A stretch of DNA of 64,000 nt from Emcibacter sp. SYSU 3D8 (GCF_039655875.1 NZ_JBBYXK010000002.1:1-64000), one strand, 5' to 3'; shown: positions 29,343 to 39,007, numbered from the stretch's first letter. A program made the numbers and translations. The notes: a model not told the origin generated them from the letters alone.

Positions 29343-30569
29343 TCAGGCGTGTTTGGCCAGCACAGCCTGGGAGATGCTCTCAGGCAGTGGTCGCGTCTTC
29401 TCGATCCGGCTCAGTACCGGCAGCAGGATCAGGAAGTGGAAGAAGTAGTAGGCGGTCGCGACGCGGCCGATCAGCAGCCAGTAGCCTTCCGGCGGATTGG
29501 CGCCAACGAAGCCCAGCGCGATCACGTCGACCACCAGCACCCAGTAGAACTGCTTGAAGATCGGACGGAAGGTGCCGGAGCGAACCTTGGACGAGTCGAG
29601 CCACGGCAGCGCGAACAGGATCAGGATCGCCGAGAACATGGCGATGACGCCCATCAGCTTGTCCGGGATCGAACGCAGGATCGCGTAGAACGGCAGATAG
29701 TACCATTCCGGCACGATGTGCGCCGGCGTCACCAGCGGGTCGGCCTGGATGTAATTGTCCGGGTGACCCATATAGTTCGGCGCGAAGCAAACCACCGCGA
29801 AGAAGATCAGCAGCAGCAGGGACACCATGAAGGAGTCCTTGGCCGTGTGATACGGATGGAAATCGATCTGGTCCTGCGGCCCCTTCACGTCGATACCCAG
29901 CGGGTTGTTGGACCCCGGGATATGCAGCGCCCAGATGTGCAGGACGGCGACGCCGGCAATCACGAACGGCAGCAGGTAATGCAGGCTGAAGAAGCGGTTC
30001 AGCGTCGGGTTGTCGACCGAGAAGCCACCCCACAGCAGCGTCACGATGTCCTGGCCGACGAACGGAATTGCGCCGAACAGGTTGGTGATCACGGTAGCGC
30101 CCCAGAAGCTCATCTGGCCCCACGGCAGCACGTAGCCCATGAAGGCGGTCGCCATCATCAGCAGGTAGATCACCAGGCCCAGCATCCACAACAGTTCGCG
30201 CGGCGCCTTGTACGATCCGTAGTACAGGCCGCGGAAGATGTGGATATAGACGACAATGAAGAAGAACGACGCACCGTTGGCGTGCACGTAGCGCAGCAGC
30301 CAGCCATAGTTGACGTCGCGCATGATGTGCTCGACCGACGCAAAGGCCATCGCCGTGTGCGGCGTATAGTGCATGGCCAGGATGATGCCGGTGATGATCT
30401 GGACGCCCAGCATGAGACCGGCGAGCGAGCCGAAGCTCCACCAGTAATTCAGGTTCTTGGGTGTCGGATAGGCGACCAGCGCACCGTGCATGACGGTGAA
30501 CAGCGGAAGCTGCCGGTCAAACCATTTAACGAAGCCGTTCTTCGGCTCGAAGGAGCGTGATGGATGCAT
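29343..30569 (-). CDS. petB: Cytochrome b of the bc1 complex
   Basis: 408 residues, eight transmembrane helices with the haem b ligands in the [16 protein letters not shown] and [17 protein letters not shown] regions and in the fourth-helix [20 protein letters not shown] stretch. The quinol-oxidation PEWY motif is in [17 protein letters not shown]. It oxidises ubiquinol and passes electrons to the Rieske centre and, across the membrane, to the Qi site. Confidence 0.98.
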   Translation of the reverse strand: MHPSRSFEPKNGFVKWFDRQLPLFTVMHGALVAYPTPKNLNYWWSFGSLAGLMLGVQIITGIILAMHYTPHTAMAFASVEHIMRDVNYGWLLRYVHANGASFFFIVVYIHIFRGLYYGSYKAPRELLWMLGLVIYLLMMATAFMGYVLPWGQMSFWGATVITNLFGAIPFVGQDIVTLLWGGFSVDNPTLNRFFSLHYLLPFVIAGVAVLHIWALHIPGSNNPLGIDVKGPQDQIDFHPYHTAKDSFMVSLLLLIFFAVVCFAPNYMGHPDNYIQADPLVTPAHIVPEWYYLPFYAILRSIPDKLMGVIAMFSAILILFALPWLDSSKVRSGTFRPIFKQFYWVLVVDVIALGFVGANPPEGYWLLIGRVATAYYFFHFLILLPVLSRIEKTRPLPESISQAVLAKHA

Positions 30570-30581
30570 GGCTTTTCCTCT

Positions 30582-31124
30582 TTAGCCGATGCGAACGCGG
30601 GTATCGTTCAGGAACGCATACTCCGGCACTTCGAGGTTGAGCGGCGCGGGACCTTTGCGGATGCGGCCCGACGTATCGTATTCCGAACCGTGGCACGGAC
30701 AGAACCAGCCGCCGAATTCGCCCTGCTCGCCGAGCGGGATGCAGCCCAGATGGGTGCAGACGCCAATCATGATCAGCCAGGGCTCGTGGCCCGGCTTGGT
30801 CCGCTGGGCGTCGGTCTGCGGGTCCTTCAGTTCCTGGATGTTGACATCCTTCGCCTCGGCGACCTCTTCTTCCGTGCGGTGACGGATGAAGACCGGCTTG
30901 CCGCGCCACTTGACGCGGATGCTCTGACCGACCTGAACCTTGGAGATGTCAACCTCGATGGACGACAGTGCCAGCACGTCGGCCGAGGGATTGAGATTAT
31001 CGACCAGCGGCCAGACCGCCGCTGCAGCGCCTACGGCGCCGAAGCCCCCGGCGGCGATGAACAGGAAATCCCTGCGCTTGACGCCTTCGCCGTGGTGCTC
31101 GCTCGTTGAATCAGTTGTGGACAT
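30582..31124 (-). CDS. petA: Rieske iron-sulfur subunit of the bc1 complex
   Basis: 180 residues. An N-terminal twin-Arg-like segment ([19 protein letters not shown]) acts as Tat signal and membrane anchor. The 2Fe-2S ligands are in CTHLGC and CPCHGS, with the usual Gly-rich loop between. It heads the bc1 transcript and is divergent from trmL. Confidence 0.97.
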   Translation of the reverse strand: MSTTDSTSEHHGEGVKRRDFLFIAAGGFGAVGAAAAVWPLVDNLNPSADVLALSSIEVDISKVQVGQSIRVKWRGKPVFIRHRTEEEVAEAKDVNIQELKDPQTDAQRTKPGHEPWLIMIGVCTHLGCIPLGEQGEFGGWFCPCHGSEYDTSGRIRKGPAPLNLEVPEYAFLNDTRVRIG

Positions 31125-31302
31125 TCAGACCCACCCGTTCTGCTTCTTTTTCTGTATGTGGGGCATTCCTGCCCCTGATGTGGCTGCCGTGTTTTGGCAC
31201 CATCAAAAGCAATTGTCCAGTCGGGATGCTTGCAAATCTGTGCCCTCGCGGACGCCGATGCGACGCTTGACGCAGGTCTGCGATCCGCCCAACGTCGCCG
31301 CC

Positions 31303-31767
31303 ATGCGGATCGCCCTTTATCAGCCCGACATGGCACAGAATGTTGGTACGCTGCTGCGCCTTGCGGCCTGCCTTGCCGTGCCCGCGGACATTATCGAGCC
31401 ATGCGGGTTTCCCTTCGGCGATCGTGCGCTGCGCCGCTCGGGCATGGATTATCTCGACCACGCGGATTATACCGCTCACGCAAGCTGGGAGACGTTCCTG
31501 GCGGCCGGCCCCGGCCGACTTGTGCTGTTGACGACCCGCGCGAGCACATCCTACACGGCATTCCGCTTCGAGCCAGGCGATGTGCTGCTGTTGGGCCGGG
31601 AATCGGCAGGCGTGCCGGACGAGGTCCACGATCAGGCCGACGCGCGGATCGCCGTGCCGATGGTCGCCGGCTTGCGCTCGCTCAACGTGGCGGTGGCGGC
31701 CGCGATGGTATTGGGAGAGGCGTTACGGCAGACCGGCGGTTTTCCGCCATCAGGGGATTATCGATGA
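31303..31767 (+). CDS. trmL: tRNA (cytidine(34)-2'-O)-methyltransferase
   Basis: 154 residues, SPOUT fold with the trefoil knot. [22 protein letters not shown] opens the protein, FGRESAGVP-like [16 protein letters not shown] and [19 protein letters not shown] form the SAM site. It methylates the wobble base of leucine tRNAs. The start at 31303 follows family length; the frame is open far upstream. It overlaps hemF by ATGA. Confidence 0.93.
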   Translation: MRIALYQPDMAQNVGTLLRLAACLAVPADIIEPCGFPFGDRALRRSGMDYLDHADYTAHASWETFLAAGPGRLVLLTTRASTSYTAFRFEPGDVLLLGRESAGVPDEVHDQADARIAVPMVAGLRSLNVAVAAAMVLGEALRQTGGFPPSGDYR

Positions 31768-32615
31768 CTCACGTTCCAGACGAGCACAAGGTCCGGGCCC
31801 GCATGTGGTTCCACAGCCTGCGCGACCGCATCTGTTCCAGCTTCGAGATGATCGAGGACGAGTTGCGCGGCCCGTTCCGCGACCGCCGCGCCGGCCGCTT
31901 CGAGCGCACCGAGTGGACCCGTTCCGGTGGCGGCGGCGGAGTCATGGCGGTGATGAAAGGGCGGGTGTTCGAGAAGGTCGGCGTCAATGTCTCCACCGTC
32001 GAGGGAACCTTCTCGCCGGAATTCGCCAAGAACATCCAGGGCGCCGAGGAGGATCCGCGCTTCTGGGCCAGCGGCATCTCGCTGGTCGCGCATATGCGCT
32101 CGCCGCTGGTGCCGGCGGTCCACATGAATACCCGCCACATTATCACCACCCGGGGCTGGTTCGGCGGCGGTGCCGACCTGACGCCGATGGTTCCCGACGA
32201 CCAGGACACGGAACAGTTCCACGGCGCGCTGCAAGCCGCCTGCGACAGGCACGACCCGGCCTACTATCCGAAGTTCAAGCAATGGTGCGACGAGTATTTC
32301 TTCCTTCCGCACCGCAACGAGCCGCGCGGCGTCGGCGGAATTTTCTACGATTCGCTCAATACGGGCGACTGGGAGGCGGACTTCGCCTTCACCCAGGATG
32401 TGGGCCGCGCCTTTCTCGACGTCTATCCCAGGATTGTCCGGAGGCACATGAACGACGAGTGGACCGACGAGCAGCGCGAGTACCAGCTGGTCCGCCGCGG
32501 CCGCTATGTGGAATTCAACCTGATCTACGACCGCGGCACCACCTTCGGCCTGAAGACCGGCGGCAATGTGGATGCCATCCTGATGTCCATGCCGCCCGAG
32601 GTGAAGTGGCCGTAG
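31764..32615 (+). CDS. hemF: Oxygen-dependent coproporphyrinogen III oxidase
   Basis: 283 residues; decarboxylates two propionates to give protoporphyrinogen IX using O2. Seen: [30 protein letters not shown], the signature [13 protein letters not shown] and [16 protein letters not shown] near the end. It signals aerobic haem synthesis. It is coupled to trmL and ends 9 bp from the convergent cca gene. Confidence 0.97.
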   Translation: MTHVPDEHKVRARMWFHSLRDRICSSFEMIEDELRGPFRDRRAGRFERTEWTRSGGGGGVMAVMKGRVFEKVGVNVSTVEGTFSPEFAKNIQGAEEDPRFWASGISLVAHMRSPLVPAVHMNTRHIITTRGWFGGGADLTPMVPDDQDTEQFHGALQAACDRHDPAYYPKFKQWCDEYFFLPHRNEPRGVGGIFYDSLNTGDWEADFAFTQDVGRAFLDVYPRIVRRHMNDEWTDEQREYQLVRRGRYVEFNLIYDRGTTFGLKTGGNVDAILMSMPPEVKWP

Positions 32616-32624
32616 CGAAACCGG

Positions 32625-33827
32625 TCAATCCAGGCTGTCGATCCTGGCCAGCAATTCGGCCCGGCTCGGCTCGAAGCCCTCGTCCACCCATTGCCGCTCA
32701 AGCGCCCGCAACAGCTTGCCGACCCGCTCGCCGGCCGGGATACCGTGGCCGACAAGGTCCGCGCCCCTGACCGGAAAGGACGGTGCGGACCACGCCTCGG
32801 CCAGCGCCACAAGCCATTGCCGGTCCTGGCCGTCCGACGCCCACTCCAGCAAGGCCAGGTCGCGGAAGCGTTCGGCGCCCAGCCAATAGACCTGAGCCCG
32901 CGCCTCGGCGTCCGTCAGGCCCGTGGCAATCTCGGTCTCGCCTGCCGCCATGCGGCGAAGCCGGACCTTGTCCTTTCCCGACAGCTTCCACCGGTCAGCA
33001 AGGCCGGTCAGGACATCCGCGCGGCGGCAGGTCAGCGATGCAAGCCGCAGCAGCGCGTCCCCCTCGCCGATCTCGAGGAGGCGCTCCAGGCAGTGCGGCG
33101 CGCACGCCTCGGGCAAGACCAGTTGCAGGACGCCGGACTCCGCCATGACACGCAAGGTCGCCATCGGCGCCGGCGCTTCCAGCAGGCGCAGCATCTCGGC
33201 GCGGACGCGCTCTACCGACAACCGGTCCAGATCGTCCCGCCGGTCGCGGCAGGCGGCAAGCCCCTCATCGTTCATCGGCCCGGCGCCATACCAGGCGTGG
33301 AACCTGAAAAACCGCAGGATGCGCAACGCGTCTTCCTCGATGCGCCGGGAGGCGTCACCGATGAACCGCACATGGTGCGCCTGGAGATCGTCCACGCCGC
33401 CAACCGGATCGTAGACCGTGCCGTCCCGGTCACAATAGAGCGCGTTCATGGTGAAATCCCGGCGGCTTGCATCCTCGGCCCAGTCGTCGGTGAACGCCAC
33501 GACGGCACGGCGCCCGTCGGTTTCCACGTCGACCCGCAAGGTGGTGACCTCGAATGGCCGGCCGCGCGCCACCGCGGTGACCGTCCCATGCTCGATGCCG
33601 GTGGGAATCGCTTTCAGCTTCGCGTCCTGAAGCAACTGGATCACCGCTTCCGGCTTCTGGTCGGTGGCGATGTCGATGTCGCGGACCGTGCGGCCGGCAA
33701 GCGCGTCGCGAACGCAGCCGCCGACGAACCGGGCCGTCCCGCCCTGTGCCATCAGCGCGGCCACGACGTCGGCCGCCCCGCCCTCGGACAGCCAGGACTG
33801 GGAGATTACCGTGCCCGTCTTGCGCAT
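32625..33827 (-). CDS. CCA tRNA nucleotidyltransferase / poly(A) polymerase family
   Basis: 400 residues from ATG 33827, whose A is shared with the previous stop. The head domain has ARFVGGCVRDALAG followed by the metal-binding DIDIATD; the neck has ASRRDFTMNALYCD and RIEEDALRILRFFRFHAWYG. The class II nucleotidyltransferase fold is certain; CCA addition versus poly(A) polymerase cannot be fully separated by reading, but tRNA CCA repair is the usual role in alphaproteobacteria. Confidence 0.9.
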   Translation of the reverse strand: MRKTGTVISQSWLSEGGAADVVAALMAQGGTARFVGGCVRDALAGRTVRDIDIATDQKPEAVIQLLQDAKLKAIPTGIEHGTVTAVARGRPFEVTTLRVDVETDGRRAVVAFTDDWAEDASRRDFTMNALYCDRDGTVYDPVGGVDDLQAHHVRFIGDASRRIEEDALRILRFFRFHAWYGAGPMNDEGLAACRDRRDDLDRLSVERVRAEMLRLLEAPAPMATLRVMAESGVLQLVLPEACAPHCLERLLEIGEGDALLRLASLTCRRADVLTGLADRWKLSGKDKVRLRRMAAGETEIATGLTDAEARAQVYWLGAERFRDLALLEWASDGQDRQWLVALAEAWSAPSFPVRGADLVGHGIPAGERVGKLLRALERQWVDEGFEPSRAELLARIDSLD

Positions 33828-34441
33828 CAGCCCTTGAGCTTGTTGTACAGGTTCACCAGAATGCCCGCCGTCGCCCCCCAGATGTGATGACCATCGTACG
33901 GCATCACATAATAGTGGCGCATGGCGCCGCGCCATTCCCGGCTTTCCCGCTGATGGTTGGCCGGATCGAGAAAAAAGTCGAGCGGCACCTCGAACACCTG
34001 CGCCACCTCGTCGACCTGCAGGGTCAGGCTGAATCCGGGGCGCACCAGACCGACGACGGGTGTGATCGAAAACCCGGTGCCGGTCTCATAGGTGTCCAGC
34101 GCGCCGACGATGTCGATGAATGACCGGTCGAGACCGATCTCCTCCCAGGTCTCGCGCAGCGCCGTATCGACCGGATCCCTGTCGGTGTCATCGACGCGGC
34201 CGCCGGGAAACGCCACCTGACCGGGATGACTGCTGAGATGGTCGGTGCGCAGGGTAAGCAACACGGTCGCGCCGCCGTCCCGGTCGATCACCGGCACTAG
34301 CACCGCGGCGGGCCGCAGCTTGCGGTCGGGCGGCAGGCCCGCGCGAATATCGGGCGTCAGGTCGTAATCGCTGGCCGGCGCATGCAGACCCGGTACGCTC
34401 GGCACGTCCAGAAGCCGCCCGTGGAACAGCTCGTGCAGCAT
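33827..34441 (-). CDS. Nudix hydrolase, CoA pyrophosphatase-like (NudL)
   Basis: 204 residues. The Nudix box is GGRVDDTDRDPVDTALRETW followed by EEIGL, with REtwEE intact; the modified front of the box and LLTLRTDHLSSHPGQVAFPGG upstream are typical of the CoA-hydrolysing NudL/UPF0035 group. These cleave CoA to 3',5'-ADP and phosphopantetheine. The order DUF1285-Nudix-cca is recurrent in alphaproteobacteria. Confidence 0.9.
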   Translation of the reverse strand: MLHELFHGRLLDVPSVPGLHAPASDYDLTPDIRAGLPPDRKLRPAAVLVPVIDRDGGATVLLTLRTDHLSSHPGQVAFPGGRVDDTDRDPVDTALRETWEEIGLDRSFIDIVGALDTYETGTGFSITPVVGLVRPGFSLTLQVDEVAQVFEVPLDFFLDPANHQRESREWRGAMRHYYVMPYDGHHIWGATAGILVNLYNKLKG

Positions 34442-34443
34442 GC

Positions 34444-35028
34444 TCAGTCGGCCGCGTCCAGGCTGCCGATGGCGAAGAACCGGCCCCGGCTGACAATACC
34501 CAGCTGGGTTTTGCCATCGACGATCCGTTCCTCGCCCGCGTCGACCAGCTGATAGAAGACCGGCCGGGCGATCAGCGCCCAGAGGTTCTTGCGCACCAGC
34601 ACATAGGGCGACGGCTCGGCGGTCTCCGGGTCGATCTCGACGCGAATGGGATTGTCGGGCCCGGCGATCACCTCGTCGTCCACATTGGTGCGGAAGACGA
34701 TGCTCTGCTCGGGTCCAGGCTCGAAAATATCGGCTTCGACGGCCACGAACGGCGCATCGTCGACAATGATGCCCAGCTTCTCGACCGGCGTGACCAGGAA
34801 ATAGCTGTCCTCATCACGGCGGATGACGGTGGAGAACAGCTTCACCATGCGCTTCCGCCCGATCGGCGAGCCCATATAGTACCAGGTGCCGTCCCGGGCG
34901 ATTCGCATGTCGATGTCGCCGCAGAAATCCGGGTTCCACTTGTCGACCGGCGGCAGCTTCTTGTCCTGCAGGCGGGCCATGATCTCCGCCAGGTTGAGCG
35001 TGGCCGGGCCAGGCGTTGAATCGGTCAT
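34444..35028 (-). CDS. DUF1285 family protein
   Basis: 194 residues. Conserved landmarks are CGDIDMRIARDGTWYYMGSP and IGRKRMVKLFSTVIRRDEDS, followed by YFLVTPVEKLGI and a C-terminal half rich in strands. No signal peptide or catalytic motif is seen. Function is unknown; its fixed place beside the CoA-type Nudix and cca suggests housekeeping. It overlaps the preceding GNAT gene by ATGA. Confidence 0.9.
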   Translation of the reverse strand: MTDSTPGPATLNLAEIMARLQDKKLPPVDKWNPDFCGDIDMRIARDGTWYYMGSPIGRKRMVKLFSTVIRRDEDSYFLVTPVEKLGIIVDDAPFVAVEADIFEPGPEQSIVFRTNVDDEVIAGPDNPIRVEIDPETAEPSPYVLVRKNLWALIARPVFYQLVDAGEERIVDGKTQLGIVSRGRFFAIGSLDAAD

Positions 35029-35585
35029 GGCGCAGCTTCCCGTTGCTCCAGCGTGTCGGTGGCATGATCACCGCTTGCGGCAGGCTTCTCGATCAGCCCT
35101 TCGAGGTTGCGGGCGGCGCCCTCGACCAGCGCCCGGATCAGCACGCGGTTCGGATCGACCGGGCCGGGCAACCGCAGCCCTTCGGCGCCGACGCGCTGAA
35201 AGTCGACACGGCTGTAATAGGGCAGGTCACCGACCAGGATCACCAGCTTGTGTCCCAACTGCGTGGCGCGCTGGAGCCCGACGCGCATCAGGCCCATGCC
35301 GATACCTCGGCCCGCATATGCCGGCTCGACAGCCAGCGGACCGAGGAGGATCGCAGGCACCGGCGCGCCGTCCGATTGCAGGGGCCGAATCTGGATCGGC
35401 CAGAATTGCAGGCTGCCGCGAAGCGCCTTGTTGTCGAAAGCGACAAAGCCCAACTCCGGCAGCGCCGCGACGCCTTCACGCAAGCGATAGACTGTCTTCT
35501 TCTGGCGATCGGGCCCGAATGACCGGTCCAGCAGCGCCTCGACGGCAGCCGGGTCGGCCTCGCGAAAGGGTCGAATGTTGATCAT
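35025..35585 (-). CDS. GNAT-family N-acetyltransferase
   Basis: 186 residues from ATG 35585 (MINIRPFREADPAAVEAL). Acetyl-CoA loop AVEPAYAGRGIGMGLMRVGL is a good R/Q-x-x-G-x-G match. VILVGDLPYYSRVDF resembles the YhbS-type group. The acceptor is unknown. It is first in a coupled run with DUF1285, Nudix and cca, downstream of the porin terminator. Confidence 0.88.
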   Translation of the reverse strand: MINIRPFREADPAAVEALLDRSFGPDRQKKTVYRLREGVAALPELGFVAFDNKALRGSLQFWPIQIRPLQSDGAPVPAILLGPLAVEPAYAGRGIGMGLMRVGLQRATQLGHKLVILVGDLPYYSRVDFQRVGAEGLRLPGPVDPNRVLIRALVEGAARNLEGLIEKPAASGDHATDTLEQREAAP

Positions 35586-35639
35586 GGCGCGCACTATACA
35601 GCAATTCCGCGCCGTCCCAAGCCGGACCAGAAACAGACA

Positions 35640-35670
35640 GCGGCCCGCCTCACGAAGAGGCGGGCCGCCA
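35640..35670 (-). terminator. Hairpin terminator after the first porin
   Basis: GCGGCCCGCCTC and GAGGCGGGCCGC form a 12-bp stem with a short loop, about 40 bp after the porin stop on the minus strand. On that strand the stem is followed by TGTCTGTTTCT, a weak T-tract. It separates the porin from the GNAT gene. Confidence 0.7.
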
Positions 35671-35709
35671 GAGAACGCGCTAACAACGTCCTCTTGGGAG
35701 AAGGTTCGC

Positions 35710-37137
35710 CTACCAGTCGACCTGGAAGCGGGCGGTGATGGCGTCGATGCTGTTCTTGCCGGTAATCGGATTGACCAGCGCATCGCCATAGCCGCAAGTC
35801 GCCCCAGTCGGGCAAAGGCCCTTGCTCACGTCGGTATGGGCATAGTTGACCATGATCCGGGTGTGGCGGTTCAGGTACCAGTCGACGCCGACAATGTAGC
35901 TGATCTGGCGACCGCCAACGATCCCGGCATCGAAGTCGTTCAGATCAAGGTAGTCGACGCGGGCGAGCAGGCGCCACGCACCCCAGCCACCTTCAAAGAC
36001 GGGGCTCTTGATCTTCGGACGATCCCACTCGCCTTCGTCGAGCGGACGGTGCTCGCCGGTGAGGAACCAGCCGAAATCGATATAGCCGCCCTGGAAGGTG
36101 GCGCTGCCTTCGCCATTATAGGCTGCTTCCATGCCGTTCTCGATCGAGGCCTTCAGCAGACCATATTCCGCCGAGGCATGAAACGGCCCGAAGGTGCCGG
36201 CGAGTTCCGCGCCGAAGAACGTGTCGTTCGCGATGTAGTCGAGCGTATCCGTGCTGACGAAACGGTTGCCCGCGACATGCGCGAACGGCCGCTGGCGGTA
36301 CCGGAACTCGTTGCCGTCGATATCATTTCCGAAATCGCGGTGACGGAACGAGGCACCGACATGGAGCACGCTCTTGTCGTTGCCGAGTTCGAAGTTGTAC
36401 AGCGCCCGCGCGGCGATCGAGTAGCCTTCCTTGTCCTCGTTGGCCGACAGGTCGGCGCCGCCATAGACGCCCGTGGACAGCACAAAGCCCCCGGCCTTGA
36501 AGTCGAGGCCGACGCCGATGCGGCGGGCAAAGTCGAAGGCATCGGTGAAGGCGGCGCGTTCCTGGGTGAGGATCTGGCGCGACGTCGTCTGCTCGTCCAG
36601 CGAGACCCGCTCCTTGAACTGACCCACGGTCAGCGCGACGTTCTTCCAGCCCTTGTACTGGAGATACGCGTCCGTGATGGAGACTTCATTGTCGGCGAAG
36701 TCGATCTCGAACTTGTACTTCACGTCCTTCCAGGCCTTGCCCTCGATGCCGAGACGGGCACGGCGGAATTCGGTGGCGTTGCGATCCTCGAAGCCCTCGC
36801 TGTCGCTGACGTGACCGAAATCGACCATCAGGCGGCCGCGGACATGCATCTCGAACTTGCCATCGGCGCTCTTGATGGTCGGGCTCGGGCCCCACTTCCA
36901 CTTGGCGTCGCCGCTCTGGGCCTTTTTCGACGCGTCGGCCGCGGCCAGCGCAGCCTGCTCGCTGGTGGACTTCGCAGCCTCGACCTGCCCTTCCAGATTC
37001 TCCACCGTCGCACTGAGCTGCTGGATCATCTGCAACAGCTGTTCGTTCGACTGGGCATGGGCATTTGCGGTGAATCCCATACTCACCGCCGCTGCCCCGG
37101 CGACGGCAATGACCGTCAGGCCCCTACCAAAACTCAT
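35710..37137 (-). CDS. Phosphate-selective porin, OprO/OprP family
   Basis: 475 residues from ATG 37137, preceded by GGGAG. A signal peptide ends in NAHAQ; then a short coiled-coil (EQLLQMIQQLSATVENLEGQ) that probably holds the trimer in the periplasm, then a 16-strand-type barrel. Landmarks are KFEMHVRGRLMVDFG, RRARLGIEGKAWKDVKYKFE, FGWFLTGEHRPL, and the C-terminal VGVDWYLNRHTRIMVNYAHT ending in FQVDW with the terminal aromatic expected for the BAM signal. Closely related to the tandem gene at 37410; a PhoB-like motif lies upstream. Phosphate or polyphosphate uptake is inferred. Confidence 0.9.
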   Translation of the reverse strand: MSFGRGLTVIAVAGAAAVSMGFTANAHAQSNEQLLQMIQQLSATVENLEGQVEAAKSTSEQAALAAADASKKAQSGDAKWKWGPSPTIKSADGKFEMHVRGRLMVDFGHVSDSEGFEDRNATEFRRARLGIEGKAWKDVKYKFEIDFADNEVSITDAYLQYKGWKNVALTVGQFKERVSLDEQTTSRQILTQERAAFTDAFDFARRIGVGLDFKAGGFVLSTGVYGGADLSANEDKEGYSIAARALYNFELGNDKSVLHVGASFRHRDFGNDIDGNEFRYRQRPFAHVAGNRFVSTDTLDYIANDTFFGAELAGTFGPFHASAEYGLLKASIENGMEAAYNGEGSATFQGGYIDFGWFLTGEHRPLDEGEWDRPKIKSPVFEGGWGAWRLLARVDYLDLNDFDAGIVGGRQISYIVGVDWYLNRHTRIMVNYAHTDVSKGLCPTGATCGYGDALVNPITGKNSIDAITARFQVDW

Positions 37138-37205
37138 GCGGCTAACTCCCTTTGATGGCTGGCCTCGTTCGGCCAATCTCGTGACGCGTTCTTCGTAGGG
37201 GCTGG

Positions 37206-37225
37206 CTGTGACGGTTTGGTTACAA
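37206..37225 (-). promoter_or_regulatory. PhoB-like direct repeat upstream of the first porin
   Basis: On the minus strand TTGTAACCAAACCGTCACAG, with two half-sites 11 bp apart (TTGTAAC-CAAA-CCGTCAC), loosely like the Pho box CTGTCAT-N4-CTGTCAT. Fourteen of 20 positions match the corresponding site upstream of the second porin, although the surrounding sequence differs. It lies about 70 bp before the start codon. Confidence 0.45.
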
Positions 37226-37350
37226 TTGGTTTATGGTTAAATGAAAATGGCACCTCTAATTGTTACGGAGTGCCCAAATTTCTATTAGTTGTGGTCCAGT
37301 TCTTCGGCTCTTGAATCTTCCGTCACAGGGACACTCGCCGCCCGGCGAAC

Positions 37351-37383
37351 AAAAAAAGCGGCCCGTCCTTTCGGACGGACCGC
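37351..37383 (-). terminator. Rho-independent terminator after the second porin
   Basis: On the minus strand a GC-rich stem (GCGGTCCGTCC and GGACGGGCCGC around GAAA, one mismatch) is followed by seven T. It lies about 25 bp after the stop of the 37410 porin and 213 bp before the start of the next one, so the two porins are separate transcripts or linked only by read-through. Confidence 0.92.
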
Positions 37384-37409
37384 TCCAACCTTGGGGAGGT
37401 TTAAGGGGT

Positions 37410-38831
37410 TTACCAGTCGACCTGGAAGCGCGCGACAAAGCTGTCGACGCCGTTCTTGCCGGTGGCAAAGGTGTCGCCCAGATTGTCCCACGCGTCATCG
37501 ATGTCCGAGTGCGCATAGTTGAGCTTGATCACCGTGTGGCGGTTCAGGAACCAGTTGACGCCGACGACATAGGTCATCTGCTGGCCGCCGCAAATGCCGG
37601 AGGCGGCATTGACGCAGCCGGCATTGCCGATGGCATCGTTCAGGTCCACGAAATCGACGCGTGCGACAAGTGCCCAGGCACCCCAGCCGCCTTCGAAGAC
37701 CGGATTGTTGACCTTCTTGGGACGGTCGAAACTGCCTTCGTCGTAGCCGCGGCTTTCACCCGTGATGTACCAGCCAACACCCAGATAGCCGCCCTGGAAG
37801 TTTGCGCTGGTCTGGGCACCCTGGCCGGTGATGTCCTTCACCTTCAGCCAGCCCCATTCGGCATCGGCCCAGAACGGACCAAACACGCCGGCAAGTTCGA
37901 CGCCGAAGAACAGGTCGCTGCCCGCGTCGAGCGTGTTGGTGTCGATATAGCGGATACCCGACAGGTGCGAGTGCGGGCGCTGCCGGTAACGGACCTCGCG
38001 CTGATAGAGGTCGTCGTTGTAATTGCGGTACAGGACCGAGGCGCCCACATGCAGGATGCCGCCATTGCCGATTTCCGGATAGGCCACGGCGCGCGCGCTG
38101 AGGGCATAACCCTCGTCGTTGACGTTCGTGTTCGGCACGTCGAATTCGGAACCGAAGGCGCCGGCATCGAAGCGGAACCAGTCACCGACATAACCGACCT
38201 GGATACCCAGGCGACGGTTGAAATTGAAGGCATCGGTGAAACCGCCACGCTCGACCAGGTCGATATGGCGCGAGCTGGTCAACTCTTCCATCGAGTTGGT
38301 GGTCTTGGCATGGCCGACCAGGATGTAGAACGGCTTCCAGCCGGCATATTCCAGATAGGCGTCGGTGATATCGACTTCATTGTTGGCGAAGTCCACCTCG
38401 AACTTGTACTTGATGTCCTTCCAGGCCTTGCCCTCGATGCCCAGTCGGGCGGCGCGGAACTCGGTGGCCGTCCGGTCCTGTTTCTTGGCGCCGTCACTGA
38501 CAATGCCGAAGTCGGTCAGCAATCGGCCGCGGACATGCATCTCGAACTTGCCGTCGCCGCTCTGGATCGTCGGGCTCGGGCCCCACTTCCACTTCACGTC
38601 GCCGCTTTCCAGCTTCTTCGCCGTGTCGGCGGCGGCCAGGGTGGCTTGCTCGCCTTTCATGTTGGCCTCTTCAACCTGGCCCTTGAGGTCTTCGACCGTC
38701 GCGCTGAGTTGCTGGATCATGCGCAGCAACTGCTCGTTCGACTGTGCCTGAGCATTACCGGCAAACATGGTAGCGCCTGCCGCCACCAGTCCCGCCGTCA
38801 GTAGCCCCATCGCGCTTTTCGGGGGTTGCAT
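37410..38831 (-). CDS. Phosphate-selective porin, OprO/OprP family, second copy
   Basis: 473 residues from ATG 38831, preceded by AGGGAG. A signal peptide ends GNAQAQ; then SNEQLLRMIQQLSATVEDL coiled-coil and the barrel. It parallels the 35710 copy through KFEMHVRGRLLTDFG, LGIEGKAWKDIKYKFE, GGWGAWALVARVDF, VGVNWFLNRHTVIKLNYAHS and the same FQVDW end, but the middle has clearly diverged. An extra Cys-containing loop (NAGCVNAASGICGGQQ) is present only here. It is a tandem duplicate with possible change in selectivity. Confidence 0.9.
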   Translation of the reverse strand: MQPPKSAMGLLTAGLVAAGATMFAGNAQAQSNEQLLRMIQQLSATVEDLKGQVEEANMKGEQATLAAADTAKKLESGDVKWKWGPSPTIQSGDGKFEMHVRGRLLTDFGIVSDGAKKQDRTATEFRAARLGIEGKAWKDIKYKFEVDFANNEVDITDAYLEYAGWKPFYILVGHAKTTNSMEELTSSRHIDLVERGGFTDAFNFNRRLGIQVGYVGDWFRFDAGAFGSEFDVPNTNVNDEGYALSARAVAYPEIGNGGILHVGASVLYRNYNDDLYQREVRYRQRPHSHLSGIRYIDTNTLDAGSDLFFGVELAGVFGPFWADAEWGWLKVKDITGQGAQTSANFQGGYLGVGWYITGESRGYDEGSFDRPKKVNNPVFEGGWGAWALVARVDFVDLNDAIGNAGCVNAASGICGGQQMTYVVGVNWFLNRHTVIKLNYAHSDIDDAWDNLGDTFATGKNGVDSFVARFQVDW

Positions 38832-38957
38832 CGTTGGTGTTCTCCCTTGAGGAATGTTGCGTGCGGAAGATAAAGTCGAGGACTCCCCCAAACGTTGGCG
38901 TCCGCAATCGTTAGCAACGCCTCTGTACGGTCCCGCTATTACCGCTCCGTGAAATTG

Positions 38958-38977
38958 TCGTGATGATTTGATTACAG
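38958..38977 (-). promoter_or_regulatory. PhoB-like direct repeat upstream of the second porin
   Basis: On the minus strand CTGTAATCAAATCATCACGA, matching the site at 37206-37225 in 14 of 20 positions, including the CAAA between half-sites and the TCAC after it. The first half (CTGTAAT) is one base from the Pho-box half CTGTCAT. It lies about 127 bp before the start codon. Confidence 0.45.
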
Positions 38978-38985
38978 GCCGCACC

Positions 38986-39007
38986 CCTGTTGCTGCGATG
39001 CAACAGG
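38986..39007. repeat. 8-bp inverted repeat between cimA and the porin
   Basis: CCTGTTGC-TGCGAT-GCAACAGG forms a perfect 8-bp stem 67 bp past the cimA stop (minus strand), just upstream of the porin promoter region. There is no T-tract on the minus strand, so it may be a weak terminator of cimA or an operator for the porin. Confidence 0.4.

Noticed and set aside
31266-31285. Second FNR box (TTGACGCAG...) upstream of trmL
   Set aside because: Only the left half-site matches; the right half is not symmetrical.
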